Of a DNA stretch of 36,774 nt, positions 8,923 to 18,614 are shown one piece after another. Origin of the DNA: an uncultured Rhodospirillales bacterium (GTDB lineage: Bacteria > Pseudomonadota > Alphaproteobacteria > Rhodospirillales > Defluviicoccaceae); assembly GCA_937127205.1 (NCBI GenBank), contig CAKZLS010000501.1, positions 1-36,774 on the forward strand, in the 5' to 3' direction. Within the stretch, counting starts at the first letter, position 1, and every line of letters starts with the position of its first letter. The position numbers were made by a program, and so were the translations under genes. The notes beneath the pieces are model-generated. The model saw nothing but the letters and a program-made list of their open reading frames with translations. It searched no databases and had not been told where the DNA came from.

Positions 8923-9612
8923 GTGACCACTGGAAAACGAGTTCTTCTTGTTGATGATGACGATCCGCTTCGCGAGATGCTTTCGGAGCAGCTCCAGTTG
9001 CATGAGGAATTCGTGACGGTGACGGCAAATTCTGGGGCGAGCGGTCTGGAGGCGGCTAAGGCCGACCATTTCGATGTGGTGATTTTGGATGTCGGGCTGC
9101 CGGATATGGACGGCCGCGAGGTCTGCCGCTTAATGCGCCGCAATGGTTTGAAATGCCCGGTCATCATGCTAACCGGCGCCGACAGCGACTCCGATACGAT
9201 CCTCGGTTTGGACGCCGGTGCGAACGACTACATCACAAAGCCTTTTCGGCTCGGCGTCTTGCTTGCGCGATTGCGCGCGCACATTCGTCAGCATGAACGC
9301 AGTGACGACGCCGTATTCGTGATCGGTCCGTACACATTCCACCCAAGCGCCAAACTCTTGGTGAACAACGAAAACAGCAAGAAAGTACGCCTAACGGACA
9401 AAGAAGCGGCCATTCTAAAATTTCTTTACCGATCCGGGGGCCGGGTCATCAGCCGCGACATCCTTCTCGATGAAGTGTGGGGATACAATGCTGGTGTCAC
9501 CACCCATACTCTGGAAACGCATGTCTATCGATTGCGCCAGAAAATCGAAGCGGATCCCTCGAGCGCGCGCATTCTTGTTACCGAAGCCGGCGGATATCGC
9601 CTCGTCGCGTAA
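8923..9612 (+). CDS. OmpR/PhoB-family response regulator
   Basis: Receiver domain (VLLVDDDDPLREML, VVILDVGLPDMDG, GANDYITKPF) plus winged-helix output (LTDKEAAILKFLYRSGGRVISRDILLDEVWGYNAGVTTHTLETHVYRLRQKIE). GTG start. Confidence 0.93.
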   Translation: MTTGKRVLLVDDDDPLREMLSEQLQLHEEFVTVTANSGASGLEAAKADHFDVVILDVGLPDMDGREVCRLMRRNGLKCPVIMLTGADSDSDTILGLDAGANDYITKPFRLGVLLARLRAHIRQHERSDDAVFVIGPYTFHPSAKLLVNNENSKKVRLTDKEAAILKFLYRSGGRVISRDILLDEVWGYNAGVTTHTLETHVYRLRQKIEADPSSARILVTEAGGYRLVA

Positions 9613-9660
9613 TCTTGTGGTGGACGGATAACAGATCGACGAAATAACTTAGGCAAAATG

Positions 9661-9697
9661 TAAAAAAAGCGCCCGGCCAGGGGGGTTAACCGGGCGC
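9661..9697 (-). terminator. Intrinsic terminator on the minus strand, downstream of lolA
   Basis: 8-bp perfect stem GCGCCCGG/CCGGGCGC (9669-9676/9690-9697). On the minus strand it is followed by TTTTTTTA. Confidence 0.85.
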
Positions 9698-9895
9698 CTC
9701 AGCTTCCTCGCAAGAAAGCTAACGGATGGCAGGGGAACCATCCGGGGCTTCCGACTCCTTGCGGAATCATCCGCTCCACTTCTTTAGGTGGTTGGCGCTC
9801 TAACCCAAAGCCAATGCGCCAAGCGCATGCCTGACATGCAAAAAACGCACAGCTTGTGATTGATGGTCCACCCCTCTATATCAATAATTTTAGAG

Positions 9896-10588
9896 TTAAT
9901 TGAACTGGTCGCGGAAAATCTTCGGGTTCTTGAAGCGAAACAGTTCTGGATCCAGCGAAACACCAAACTTGGTTTTCACCAGGGAAACGTCGGTGACAAT
10001 GCCCTGGGCGTCGGTTACCGCCCATTTCCTGAGTGTGAGCGGACTGTCGGTAAAGAACAGGCTCAAGCTTCCTTCCATCGGATTGTCCGCGCGGACCAAG
10101 GTTACGCGTACCATTCCGTTTGCTTGTTCAAAACCCGTGATGGTCAGGTCGCCCCCGGTCAAAGCAATGCGCTCGTCCAGGAGAATTCCCGCCGGTGTCG
10201 AACCGAGCGGAATGTAGCTGACCTGGTTGAGTTCGCGGTCATGGTAGATCAAGAACGTTCCGTCGGCGACCACGAGGATCGGAACCGGCGGTTGATATTC
10301 GATGCGAAGCCGGCCGGGACGGGAGATATAGAGCTCTCCTCTCGCTGTGGCACCATTGGAGGATGACTGCAGGAATTCCGCGCGCACGGTCTCGATCCTA
10401 TTCAAATAGGCTTCGATACGGTTAACCGCGTCCAATTCCGATTGCGCGAGGGCCATAGCACGAGGTGCCTCTGCGCTCACCGGGAAAACGACAGCCAAAC
10501 AAGCCACGACCGATAAGATCGCAGCCAGAACTCTTCGCCTTCCGGTGGGAAACAGTTTATCGCAGTGGAGCTTATTCCGCACGCTCAC
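9896..10588 (-). CDS. lolA: Outer-membrane lipoprotein carrier protein LolA
   Basis: Signal peptide, then VRAEFLQSSSNGATARGELYISRPGRLRIEYQPPVPILVVADGTFLIYHDRELNQVSYIPLGSTPAGILL ... SLFFTDSPLTLRKWAVTDAQG. Confidence 0.88.
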   Translation of the reverse strand: MSVRNKLHCDKLFPTGRRRVLAAILSVVACLAVVFPVSAEAPRAMALAQSELDAVNRIEAYLNRIETVRAEFLQSSSNGATARGELYISRPGRLRIEYQPPVPILVVADGTFLIYHDRELNQVSYIPLGSTPAGILLDERIALTGGDLTITGFEQANGMVRVTLVRADNPMEGSLSLFFTDSPLTLRKWAVTDAQGIVTDVSLVKTKFGVSLDPELFRFKNPKIFRDQFN

Positions 10589-12947
10589 CGATCAACACTT
10601 CGCGGCGGCCGACACGATCGGGCTTACTGACAATCCCTTCCGCCTCCATCTGTTCAATAATTCTTGCGGCGCGATTGTAGCCGATCTGCAGGCGGCGTTG
10701 CACGAAGCTTGTCGAGGCTTTTCCGTCGCGGGCGACGATCGCCACGGCTTCGTCATAAAGCTCATCGCCGCTGGACCCTTCGCCGATGCCGAATTCGCCG
10801 ACGCCGGACTCCTCTTCGAATTCGGTAACCTCTTGAAGGTACTGTGGCTCGCCTTGATCCTTCAGGAACTTCACGGCGGCTTCCACCTCTTCATCGGAGA
10901 CAAAAGGACCGTGTACGCGGGTGACCCGCCCGCCGGCCGCCATATAGAGCATGTCGCCTTGGCCGAGAAGCTGCTCGGCGCCCTGCTCTCCGAGGATCGT
11001 GCGGCTGTCGATCTTGGAGGTCACCTGGAAGCTCATGCGCGTCGGGAAGTTTGCCTTGATGGTTCCGGTGATCACGTCCACCGAGGGTCGTTGCGTTGCC
11101 ATGATCAGGTGAATGCCGGCGGCCCGGGCCATTTGTGCGAGACGTTGCACCGCGGCCTCGATATCCTTGCCGGCGACCAGCATCAAATCCGCCATCTCGT
11201 CGACCACGACGACGATGAACGGAAGGGCCTCCAGATCCAGCTCCTGTTCTTCGAACACCGGCTTGCCGTCTTCGCCAAATCCGGTTTGAACCCGGCGGAC
11301 AAGTGTTTCGCCCTTGCTCTTGGCTTCCGCGACACGGGCGTTATAGCCGGCAATATTGCGCACACCCAGCTGCGACATGGCCCGGTAGCGCTCTTCCATC
11401 TCGCGGACGGTCCACTTCAGCGCCACCACCGCCTTGCCGGGTTCGGTAACCACCGGGCTCAACAAGTGCGGAATGCCATCGTAAACCGACAATTCCAGCA
11501 TCTTCGGGTCGATCAGGATGAATTTGCAGGCACTCGGTGAAAGTTGATAGAGCAGCGACAGGATCATCGCATTGATGGCCACGGATTTACCGGAACCGGT
11601 GGTGCCGGCGACCAACAGGTGCGGCATGCGGGTCAAGTCCACCAGCACCGGCGTTCCGCCGATGTCCTTGCCGAGCGCCAACGTCATTTTGCCGCCATAG
11701 CGCTCGAAGGCAGCAGAGGCGAGCAGTTCCCGCAGCCCCACCGTTTCCCGCTTGATGTTCGGTAACTCGATACCGATAACGTTGCGTCCGGGAACGACGG
11801 CGATGCGCGCCGAGATCGCGCTCATGGACCGGGAAATGTCGTCGGCGAGACCGATGACCCGAGAACTCTTGGTGCCGGGTGCCGGTTCAAGCTCGTAAAG
11901 GGTGACGACCGGGCCGGGCCTGACTTTGACGATCTCTCCGCGAACACCGAAATCGTCAAGCACCGAGGCCAGCATTATTGCGTTCTCCTCGAGTGCTTCG
12001 CGATTGACGGATGCATGGACCGCCGCGTTGGGAGGCGCGTTCAAGAGATCCAAGGGCGGGAATGCATAACCGTTGCCGTCTTCGAAATCGAACCGGTGTT
12101 GGGATTGCTCTACCGCTTTGCGGCTCGACTTCATCCGTGGCTGTTTCGGGACGACGATCTCGCCGTCGGCGGAGGCGCTACGCGGCTTTCTGGGCGTTTC
12201 GGCGGCGCTGTCGGCTCTCTCGGTCTTGCCCGCTGCAAACGCCGGTTCCAGACGGCGAGACGACGCGGCGCCGCGAAGTGTTCCCGCGGTCCGCACGATG
12301 GTGCGGTAGACACGCAGCGCGGTGGTTTTCAGCATGACGATGCCGCGAACCGCGGATTGTCCGATGGCCTGCCACTCGGGCCGCGTGAGACCAAGGCTGA
12401 ATGCCCAGCCGAGCATTCCGACGACGAAGCACGCGAGCGCGAGCAGGGTTGTGGAAAATACCGGGCTCAGGCTTTCCGCCGATCCAAATGCGCCCTCCAT
12501 CAAGACGTTTCCGGCGCCGCCACCGAGACCGGTGGCCAGCGGCCAGGAGTCAGGCGCCGGAATAACGGCGAGCGCCGTGCTGAGGAGGACCATGGCCGGG
12601 AGCAAGGTCAGAGCGCGCAGCCATAGCCGCTGCGGCGGGCGGCGGCGCATGATCTGCCAACCCCAAACCGCCAGTGCCGCTAATGGTGCCAACGCGGTCC
12701 AACCCCATACATGCAACAGGAAGTCGGCAACGTACGACCCTTCCCGGCCCAGCAAGTTGGTGGGTGCCGCGTCGGTGGCGTGGTTGAGCGACGGGTCGGC
12801 TGGATTGAAACTGAACACGGCGAAAAACAAGAGTCCCGCGCAGGCGAGAATGGCAACACCCGTGATTTCCGTTGCCCGCCGTTTGAAAAACTCGGTGGTG
12901 CCGTCGGGGAAGACGGTGTCGATCCGATTTTGGACGATCATCGACAT
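10572..12947 (-). CDS. ftsK: DNA translocase FtsK
   Basis: N-terminal TM segments, LLVAGTTGSGKSVAINAM Walker A, LIDPKMLELSVYDGIPHLLSPVVTE, FIVVVVDEMADLM, and C-terminal gamma domain SFVQRRLQIGYNRAARIIEQMEAEGIVS. Confidence 0.97.
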   Translation of the reverse strand: MSMIVQNRIDTVFPDGTTEFFKRRATEITGVAILACAGLLFFAVFSFNPADPSLNHATDAAPTNLLGREGSYVADFLLHVWGWTALAPLAALAVWGWQIMRRRPPQRLWLRALTLLPAMVLLSTALAVIPAPDSWPLATGLGGGAGNVLMEGAFGSAESLSPVFSTTLLALACFVVGMLGWAFSLGLTRPEWQAIGQSAVRGIVMLKTTALRVYRTIVRTAGTLRGAASSRRLEPAFAAGKTERADSAAETPRKPRSASADGEIVVPKQPRMKSSRKAVEQSQHRFDFEDGNGYAFPPLDLLNAPPNAAVHASVNREALEENAIMLASVLDDFGVRGEIVKVRPGPVVTLYELEPAPGTKSSRVIGLADDISRSMSAISARIAVVPGRNVIGIELPNIKRETVGLRELLASAAFERYGGKMTLALGKDIGGTPVLVDLTRMPHLLVAGTTGSGKSVAINAMILSLLYQLSPSACKFILIDPKMLELSVYDGIPHLLSPVVTEPGKAVVALKWTVREMEERYRAMSQLGVRNIAGYNARVAEAKSKGETLVRRVQTGFGEDGKPVFEEQELDLEALPFIVVVVDEMADLMLVAGKDIEAAVQRLAQMARAAGIHLIMATQRPSVDVITGTIKANFPTRMSFQVTSKIDSRTILGEQGAEQLLGQGDMLYMAAGGRVTRVHGPFVSDEEVEAAVKFLKDQGEPQYLQEVTEFEEESGVGEFGIGEGSSGDELYDEAVAIVARDGKASTSFVQRRLQIGYNRAARIIEQMEAEGIVSKPDRVGRREVLIGERAE

Positions 12948-12974
12948 GACATCCTGAAGCTAAGAGGTCTTATC

Positions 12975-14180
12975 TTATAAGATCTTATCGAGACGTCTTA
13001 AAGCTTCTTGTGTAGATGGTAGATCGTCGATCAGCGCCATGCGAATGTAATTGGCGCCTGGATTGGCTCCAAACGCGTCCGACTTGGCCAAATAGGCCCC
13101 CGGGAGCACGCGAAGCGCTCCTTCGGCCCAAAGTTTTTTTGCGGCCTCTTCGCCGTTTCCCACATCCAGCCAGAGAAAAAAACCGCCCTCGGGCCGATAA
13201 AAACCGAATCGATTCGCCAGAATAGCCTCTGCGGCGTCGAATTTCTCGCGATAGAGGGCGCGGTTGTGCTCGGGATAATCCGTGTCTTTCCAAAGCGCGG
13301 CAGAGGCCGCGAGAACAGGAAGCGGCACCGATGCGCCGCCGAAGGACCGCACGCGACGAAACGCTGAAATCAACCGTGGATCGCCAGCGACGAACCCGGA
13401 TCGGAGGCCGGGTACGCTGGATCGCTTCGACAGGGAATGAAACACGAGGACGTTGGCCATGTCCTCGCCGCCGCTGCCGTCGCTCATGGCGGCGCAGGCT
13501 TGCAGCGCGCCGCATGGCGGCTGCCGGTCGTAGATGTCGCTGTAGCATTCGTCGACCACGAGGACGAAATCAAAGCGCCGCGCCAGACGAATTGCATTTT
13601 CCAGGTATCCGCCATCGGCCGCCGCGCCCTGGGGGTTCGCCGGTGAGCACAGATACATGATCGCCGTTCGTTCCAGGGCCGCGTCATCGAGTTGCGTCAA
13701 ATCCGGAAGATGTCCGGTTTCCGGCGTCGCGGCCAGATAGCATGGCTCGGCCCCGCTCATGACGGCGGCACCGTAATAGACTTGGTAGAAGGGATTCGGC
13801 ATCAGGACCGCTGGACGGGACCCGGCACGCCGTTCGGCAATTGCCACGCTGGCAATCAAATACAACGCCTCGCGGGTGCCCGCGACGGGAAGGACATGCT
13901 TGTGGGCGTCCACCAGCCCGTCGGGAAGTGCATAGCGGCGGTTGAGCCAGTCGGTGACGGCAAGACGAAACTCCGGCGTGCCGTCGATGGGCGGATACCG
14001 GCCCCACAGCCCGCTGTTGGCCGCGATGACCTCATGGACCAGCGGTGACGGCGAATGGCGAGGTTCACCCACTGACAACACGAGGGTTTCCAATTCCTTC
14101 GGCGGCGGAAGGCCGTCCAGAAGGGCGCGGAGCCGGTCGAAGGGATAGTCCGCCAGCAGATCGAGACGCGGGTTCATCAT
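12975..14180 (-). CDS. Class I/II PLP aminotransferase (succinyldiaminopimelate aminotransferase/DapC-like)
   Basis: MNPRLDLLADYPFDRLRALLDG, MPNPFYQVYYGAAVMSG, YLCSPANPQGA, VVDECYSDIY, FHSLSKRSSVPGLRSGFVAGD (PLP Lys). Confidence 0.88.
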   Translation of the reverse strand: MMNPRLDLLADYPFDRLRALLDGLPPPKELETLVLSVGEPRHSPSPLVHEVIAANSGLWGRYPPIDGTPEFRLAVTDWLNRRYALPDGLVDAHKHVLPVAGTREALYLIASVAIAERRAGSRPAVLMPNPFYQVYYGAAVMSGAEPCYLAATPETGHLPDLTQLDDAALERTAIMYLCSPANPQGAAADGGYLENAIRLARRFDFVLVVDECYSDIYDRQPPCGALQACAAMSDGSGGEDMANVLVFHSLSKRSSVPGLRSGFVAGDPRLISAFRRVRSFGGASVPLPVLAASAALWKDTDYPEHNRALYREKFDAAEAILANRFGFYRPEGGFFLWLDVGNGEEAAKKLWAEGALRVLPGAYLAKSDAFGANPGANYIRMALIDDLPSTQEALRRLDKIL

Positions 14181-14247
14181 GACGGCGGGAGTGTAGCGGT
14201 CGCTCGAAGTGTGCTCAACACGTGGCGAGCTTCACCGCGCCTCAACA

Positions 14248-14280
14248 ATAAAAATGGCCGGAAGGCAATGCCTTCCGGCC
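14248..14280 (-). terminator. Intrinsic terminator downstream of amtB
   Basis: GGCCGGAAGGCA-A-TGCCTTCCGGCC at 14256-14280. On the minus strand it is followed by ATTTTTATTG. Confidence 0.8.
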
Positions 14281-14347
14281 AAGGTGTCCGGGTTGGAATG
14301 GAGGAGGAAAGGCGAAGGAGTTCGCGAATGTCCAGCCCGGGTTTGGG

Positions 14348-15649
14348 TTAATGGAGAGTTTCGCCGTGGAGGCTCTGATCGAGCCCGACCACTTCCGATT
14401 CCTCGTCGACGCGCAGTCCGACAATCACATCCACGATTTTCAGGAGAATGAAGGACGCGATCGCACAGTAAATGACGGTGGCGAGGATACCGTAGAACTG
14501 GATCCACACCTGGCCGGGGTTGCCCTCGAGCAATCCGGGCGTACCGCCGATGGCTTCGACCGCGAAGACGCCGGTGAGAATGGCACCGATGATCCCGCCG
14601 ATCCCGTGGACACCAAAGACGTCGAGCGAGTCGTCATAGCCGAGTTTCCGCTTCAGCCACACGGCACCCCAGTAACAGCCGGCACCGGCGGCAATGCCGA
14701 TGAACAACGCACCCATGGGATCCACGAAGCCGGACGCCGGGGTGATTGCCACAAGCCCGCCGACGGCGCCGGAGACGATACCGAGCACGCTGGGCTTCTT
14801 GCGCAGGATCCATTCAAGGAACATCCAAGTGAGAGCGGCCGTGGCGGTGGCGATCTGGGTAACCGTCATGGCCATGCCGGCCGCGCCGTTGGCGCCAACT
14901 GCCGAGCCGGCGTTGAAACCGAACCAGCCGACCCACAGCAGGGACGCGCCAATGACGCTCAGGGTCAGGTTGGCGGGCGCCATGTTTTCCGTCGGATAGC
15001 CCCGACGCTTGCCGAGAACGATACACGCCACCAATCCTGCGATACCGGCGTTGATGTGGACCACCGTGCCGCCCGCGAAATCAAGGACACCGTCTCCGCC
15101 GAGGAATCCGCCGCCCCATACCCAATGGCAAATCGGTGCGTAAACGAGCAGCATCCAAGCGCCAAGGAACAACAGCATCGCCGAAAACTTCATGCGATCG
15201 GCAAACGCTCCGGTAATCAGTGCCGGGGTGATAATGGCGAATGTCATCTGAAAGGTCATAAACACGGATTCGGGAATCGTTCCGCTCATGGAATCGACAC
15301 TAAGATCTTTCAAAAACAGATTGCTCAGTCCGCCCACGTAATCATTGAGAGCGCCGCCGTCGCTGAATGCCAGCGAATAGCCTGCAACCATCCAAAGAAC
15401 CGTCATCAGACAGCATGTGGCAAAGCTCTGCATGGCGGTGGCGAGGATGTTTTTGTGCCGAACCATCCCGGCGTAGAACAGCGCAAGCCCGGGAATGGTC
15501 ATCAATAGAACCAAGGCGGTAGATGTCAGCATCCACGCCGTGTCTCCTGTATCGAGTGTCGCCTCCTGGGCGAGTGCGGCGTCGGCTCCGGCCATTAGCA
15601 TCAAGGCGGCCAAACCGAGAAGGCCAAGGTTTCGTATAAGGCAGCTCAT
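14348..15649 (-). CDS. amtB: Ammonium transporter AmtB
   Basis: DTAWMLTSTALVLLMTIPGLALFYAGMVRHKN, DFAGGTVVHINAGIAGLVA, VFGVHGIGGIIGAILTGVFA, and signal peptide. Confidence 0.97.
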   Translation of the reverse strand: MSCLIRNLGLLGLAALMLMAGADAALAQEATLDTGDTAWMLTSTALVLLMTIPGLALFYAGMVRHKNILATAMQSFATCCLMTVLWMVAGYSLAFSDGGALNDYVGGLSNLFLKDLSVDSMSGTIPESVFMTFQMTFAIITPALITGAFADRMKFSAMLLFLGAWMLLVYAPICHWVWGGGFLGGDGVLDFAGGTVVHINAGIAGLVACIVLGKRRGYPTENMAPANLTLSVIGASLLWVGWFGFNAGSAVGANGAAGMAMTVTQIATATAALTWMFLEWILRKKPSVLGIVSGAVGGLVAITPASGFVDPMGALFIGIAAGAGCYWGAVWLKRKLGYDDSLDVFGVHGIGGIIGAILTGVFAVEAIGGTPGLLEGNPGQVWIQFYGILATVIYCAIASFILLKIVDVIVGLRVDEESEVVGLDQSLHGETLH

Positions 15650-16061
15650 TTCTCAGGCTCTCCTAGTATCGCATGTTTGTGGGCGCCGTTGATCAGCGGA
15701 CTGACCGCTTCACATGTGTCCGAAGAGCGTGGCAAACGTGATCGGATTTTGTCGTCCGCCCAACGATTGACTGGTCTCACTCTTTTGCCGGTGCCGGTGC
15801 ACCCGTCCAAAAACCATGTCCAACCTTCTCAACATTCGTGCCAGATTCGTTCATGACGTGTTAATCCACTGAAATATCGCAAAAAACTTGCACTGGAAGC
15901 GGCGTCACCCGGATTGTAACCCTCAAAAAATTGCTCAAGAATTAGGCGCCACTCTCTCGCTTGCTCAATGGGCGTGCAAAAATTTGTGTGGTCTTTGAAC
16001 GCGAATTGCATCGAGTTTCGGCATACCGGGGAGGTGTCCGAATGGCCGATCCGTGCGAGGT

Positions 16062-16493
<432 letters not shown>

Positions 16494-16740
16494 TTACGGT
16501 AACCAAAGGCGCACATGTCAGGGACACTCATGCGTCAATTATCACGAACCATGCCATTCCGAGGGAAATGTGCATTCATGGTTGAAAAATAACAAACTTC
16601 TGAGGGCGCTCCGGCTCTGACCCATCCGGGTAGGATCCTGGCCGCGCCCATTTAGTGTGCGGTTTGGCGTCGATGGTAACTTTTTGGGCATTTGAGCCTG
16701 ACTGTCGTAACGGCAGAATGATTGAACGGAAACCGGAACA

Positions 16741-17979
16741 ATGAACTCGAACGCTGAACAAACAGCCGATATCATTCACGCGGATGTGCTGGTGGTCGGC
16801 GGCGGCCTGGTCGGGGGGCCCATGGCGTGCGCGTTGGCTGAGGCCGGACTGACCGTTGCCGCGGTCGAAATGGGGGATCCGAACGAGGCCTTGTCGGCAG
16901 GCTTCGATGGGCGGGCGTCCGCTGTCGCCCTATCTTCTCGAAGGCTGCTGGAAGGGATCGGTATCTGGGACAAGGTGAAAAGCCAAGCCGCTCCGATCCT
17001 CGACATCCGAGTGTCGGAGGGTGAATCGAGGCTTTTCCTTCATTACGACCATCGCGAGGTGGGCGATGAGCCGCTGGGACACATGGTCGAGAACCGGTTC
17101 ATCCGCCGCGGGACCCTGGAGCGGATTCGGGAAATTCCAAGGATCCAATTGCTGGCCCCTATACGGATAACGAAGCTCGAACGCGGTCCCGGCATGGTCG
17201 ATGCGGCCTTGGCCGATGGCCGTCATATCCGCGCACCGCTGGTGGTCGCGGCCGACGGCCGCTTTTCGCGGCTCCGCGAGGACGCGGGGATTCGCGTAAC
17301 GCAGTGGTCTTACCGTCAATGGGGCATCGTTTGTACGGTGGCTCACGACCGGCCGCATCAGAATGTTGCCCATGAACGTTTTCTGCCCTCGGGACCTTTC
17401 GCGATCCTGCCGTTGCCGGGGAACCGCTCGTCTATTGTCTGGACCGAGCGCGACGACCTGGGCAAGGCCACGATGAAATTGAACGATGAGGATTTCGCCG
17501 AAGAATTGGCCACGCGGTTTGGCGATTTCCTGGGGGAAACCGAAGTGGTCGGACCGCGTTGGAGCTACCCGTTATCGCTGCAGTATGCCCATACATCGGT
17601 GGCGCACCGTCTTGCGCTGGTTGGCGACGCCGCGCACGCAATGCATCCCATTGCCGGACAGGGACTGAATATGGGCTGGCGCGACGTGGCGGCGCTGGCG
17701 GAGGTCCTTGCCGACTCCCGCCGCCTCGGACTGGATCTGGGGGCTCCCGACGTGTTGGAGCGCTATGAAAGATGGCGGCGTTTCGACAACACCTTGATGC
17801 TGGCCATGACCGACGCCTTGAACCGGTTGTTTTCGAACGATGTGGCACCGCTCCGCCTGGCGCGCGACACCGGCCTGGCGATTGTCAATCGCATTCCGCC
17901 ACTCAAGAAGGTGTTCATGCAGCATGCCATGGGTGTGGTCGGCGAATTGCCCAAGCTGATGCGCGGAGAAAGCTTATAG
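16741..17979 (+). CDS. UbiH/UbiF/COQ6-type FAD-dependent monooxygenase (ubiquinone biosynthesis)
   Basis: DVLVVGGGLVGGPMACALAEAGLTVAAVE (Rossmann), VVAADGRFSRLRE, LALVGDAAHAMHPIAGQGLNMGWRDVAAL. Confidence 0.93.
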   Translation: MNSNAEQTADIIHADVLVVGGGLVGGPMACALAEAGLTVAAVEMGDPNEALSAGFDGRASAVALSSRRLLEGIGIWDKVKSQAAPILDIRVSEGESRLFLHYDHREVGDEPLGHMVENRFIRRGTLERIREIPRIQLLAPIRITKLERGPGMVDAALADGRHIRAPLVVAADGRFSRLREDAGIRVTQWSYRQWGIVCTVAHDRPHQNVAHERFLPSGPFAILPLPGNRSSIVWTERDDLGKATMKLNDEDFAEELATRFGDFLGETEVVGPRWSYPLSLQYAHTSVAHRLALVGDAAHAMHPIAGQGLNMGWRDVAALAEVLADSRRLGLDLGAPDVLERYERWRRFDNTLMLAMTDALNRLFSNDVAPLRLARDTGLAIVNRIPPLKKVFMQHAMGVVGELPKLMRGESL

Positions 17980-17999
17980 GACCTGTTCGCTAAATTGGT

Positions 18000-18374
18000 T
18001 CAGGGGTCTCTAGAGAGCCCTTTTTCCTTCAAGGCCTCCATGTAGGCCGCCCACATGGCTTCCTTATTGGCGCCCATATTATACAGCCAGTCCCACGTGA
18101 AGAGACCGGTGTCGTGCATGTCGTCGAAGGCGATGCGCACGGCGTAATTGCCAACGGGCTCAAGCTTCATGATGCCGACGTGGCGGCGCCCCGCCACCAC
18201 GGTCTTTTGCGCCGGGCTGTGTCCCTGCACTTCGGCCGACGGGCTCTCGACGCGCAACAGTTCCGCCGGCAAGCTGAACGACTCGCCGGTTTCGAAATCG
18301 ATTTCCAGCACCTTTTCCTCGCGCTTGAGGCGGATCTCGACCGGATGGTGAACGTTCCCGTAGGTGGTGGTCAC
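18000..18374 (-). CDS. DUF971 / gamma-butyrobetaine hydroxylase-like N-terminal domain protein
   Basis: [40 protein letters not shown] ... [28 protein letters not shown]. Confidence 0.92.
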   Translation of the reverse strand: MTTTYGNVHHPVEIRLKREEKVLEIDFETGESFSLPAELLRVESPSAEVQGHSPAQKTVVAGRRHVGIMKLEPVGNYAVRIAFDDMHDTGLFTWDWLYNMGANKEAMWAAYMEALKEKGLSRDP

Positions 18375-18577
18375 GGTGCCACCTTGCCGCTGGAATCCGT
18401 GTCGAGTGGGCGTGCTTCATCGGGCAGCATGATCGGAATGCCGTCACGGATGGGATAGGCCAGGCCGGCCCGTTCGCTGATCAGTTCCTGATGCTCGGAG
18501 TCGTATCGCAAGGGTTCCTTGGTCAACGGGCATACGAGGATCTCCAGGAGTTTTGGGTCGACGGACTCGGTGCTCAT
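18371..18577 (-). CDS. Trm112 family protein
   Basis: [50 protein letters not shown]. Confidence 0.95.
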   Translation of the reverse strand: MSTESVDPKLLEILVCPLTKEPLRYDSEHQELISERAGLAYPIRDGIPIMLPDEARPLDTDSSGKVAP

Positions 18578-18614
18578 CCCGTGCCTCCCATTATATAATT
18601 ATCGATTGCCGGGT

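Noticed and set aside
9770-9840. Degenerate tRNA-like stretch on the minus strand (GCTTTGGGTTAGAGC resembling a D-arm, CCAC/GTGG resembling an anticodon stem)
   Set aside because: No acceptor stem or T-arm pairs, and the putative anticodon loop has the wrong length. Better treated as part of the structured segment.
10545-11540. 331-aa plus-strand ORF antisense to ftsK
   Set aside because: Overlaps conserved FtsK motor motifs on the minus strand; no recognisable domain.
12972-12983. 12-bp palindrome ATCTTATAAGAT at the aminotransferase stop codon
   Set aside because: Short, AT-rich, overlaps the stop codon and lacks terminator features. Could be chance.
14351-15508. 385-aa plus-strand ORF antisense to amtB
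   Set aside because: His/Asp/Gln-rich low-complexity translation typical of an antisense frame; amtB on the other strand is unambiguous.
15829-16011. 60-aa minus-strand ORF in the glnK-amtB spacer
   Set aside because: No convincing RBS or family. Insufficient evidence for a gene.
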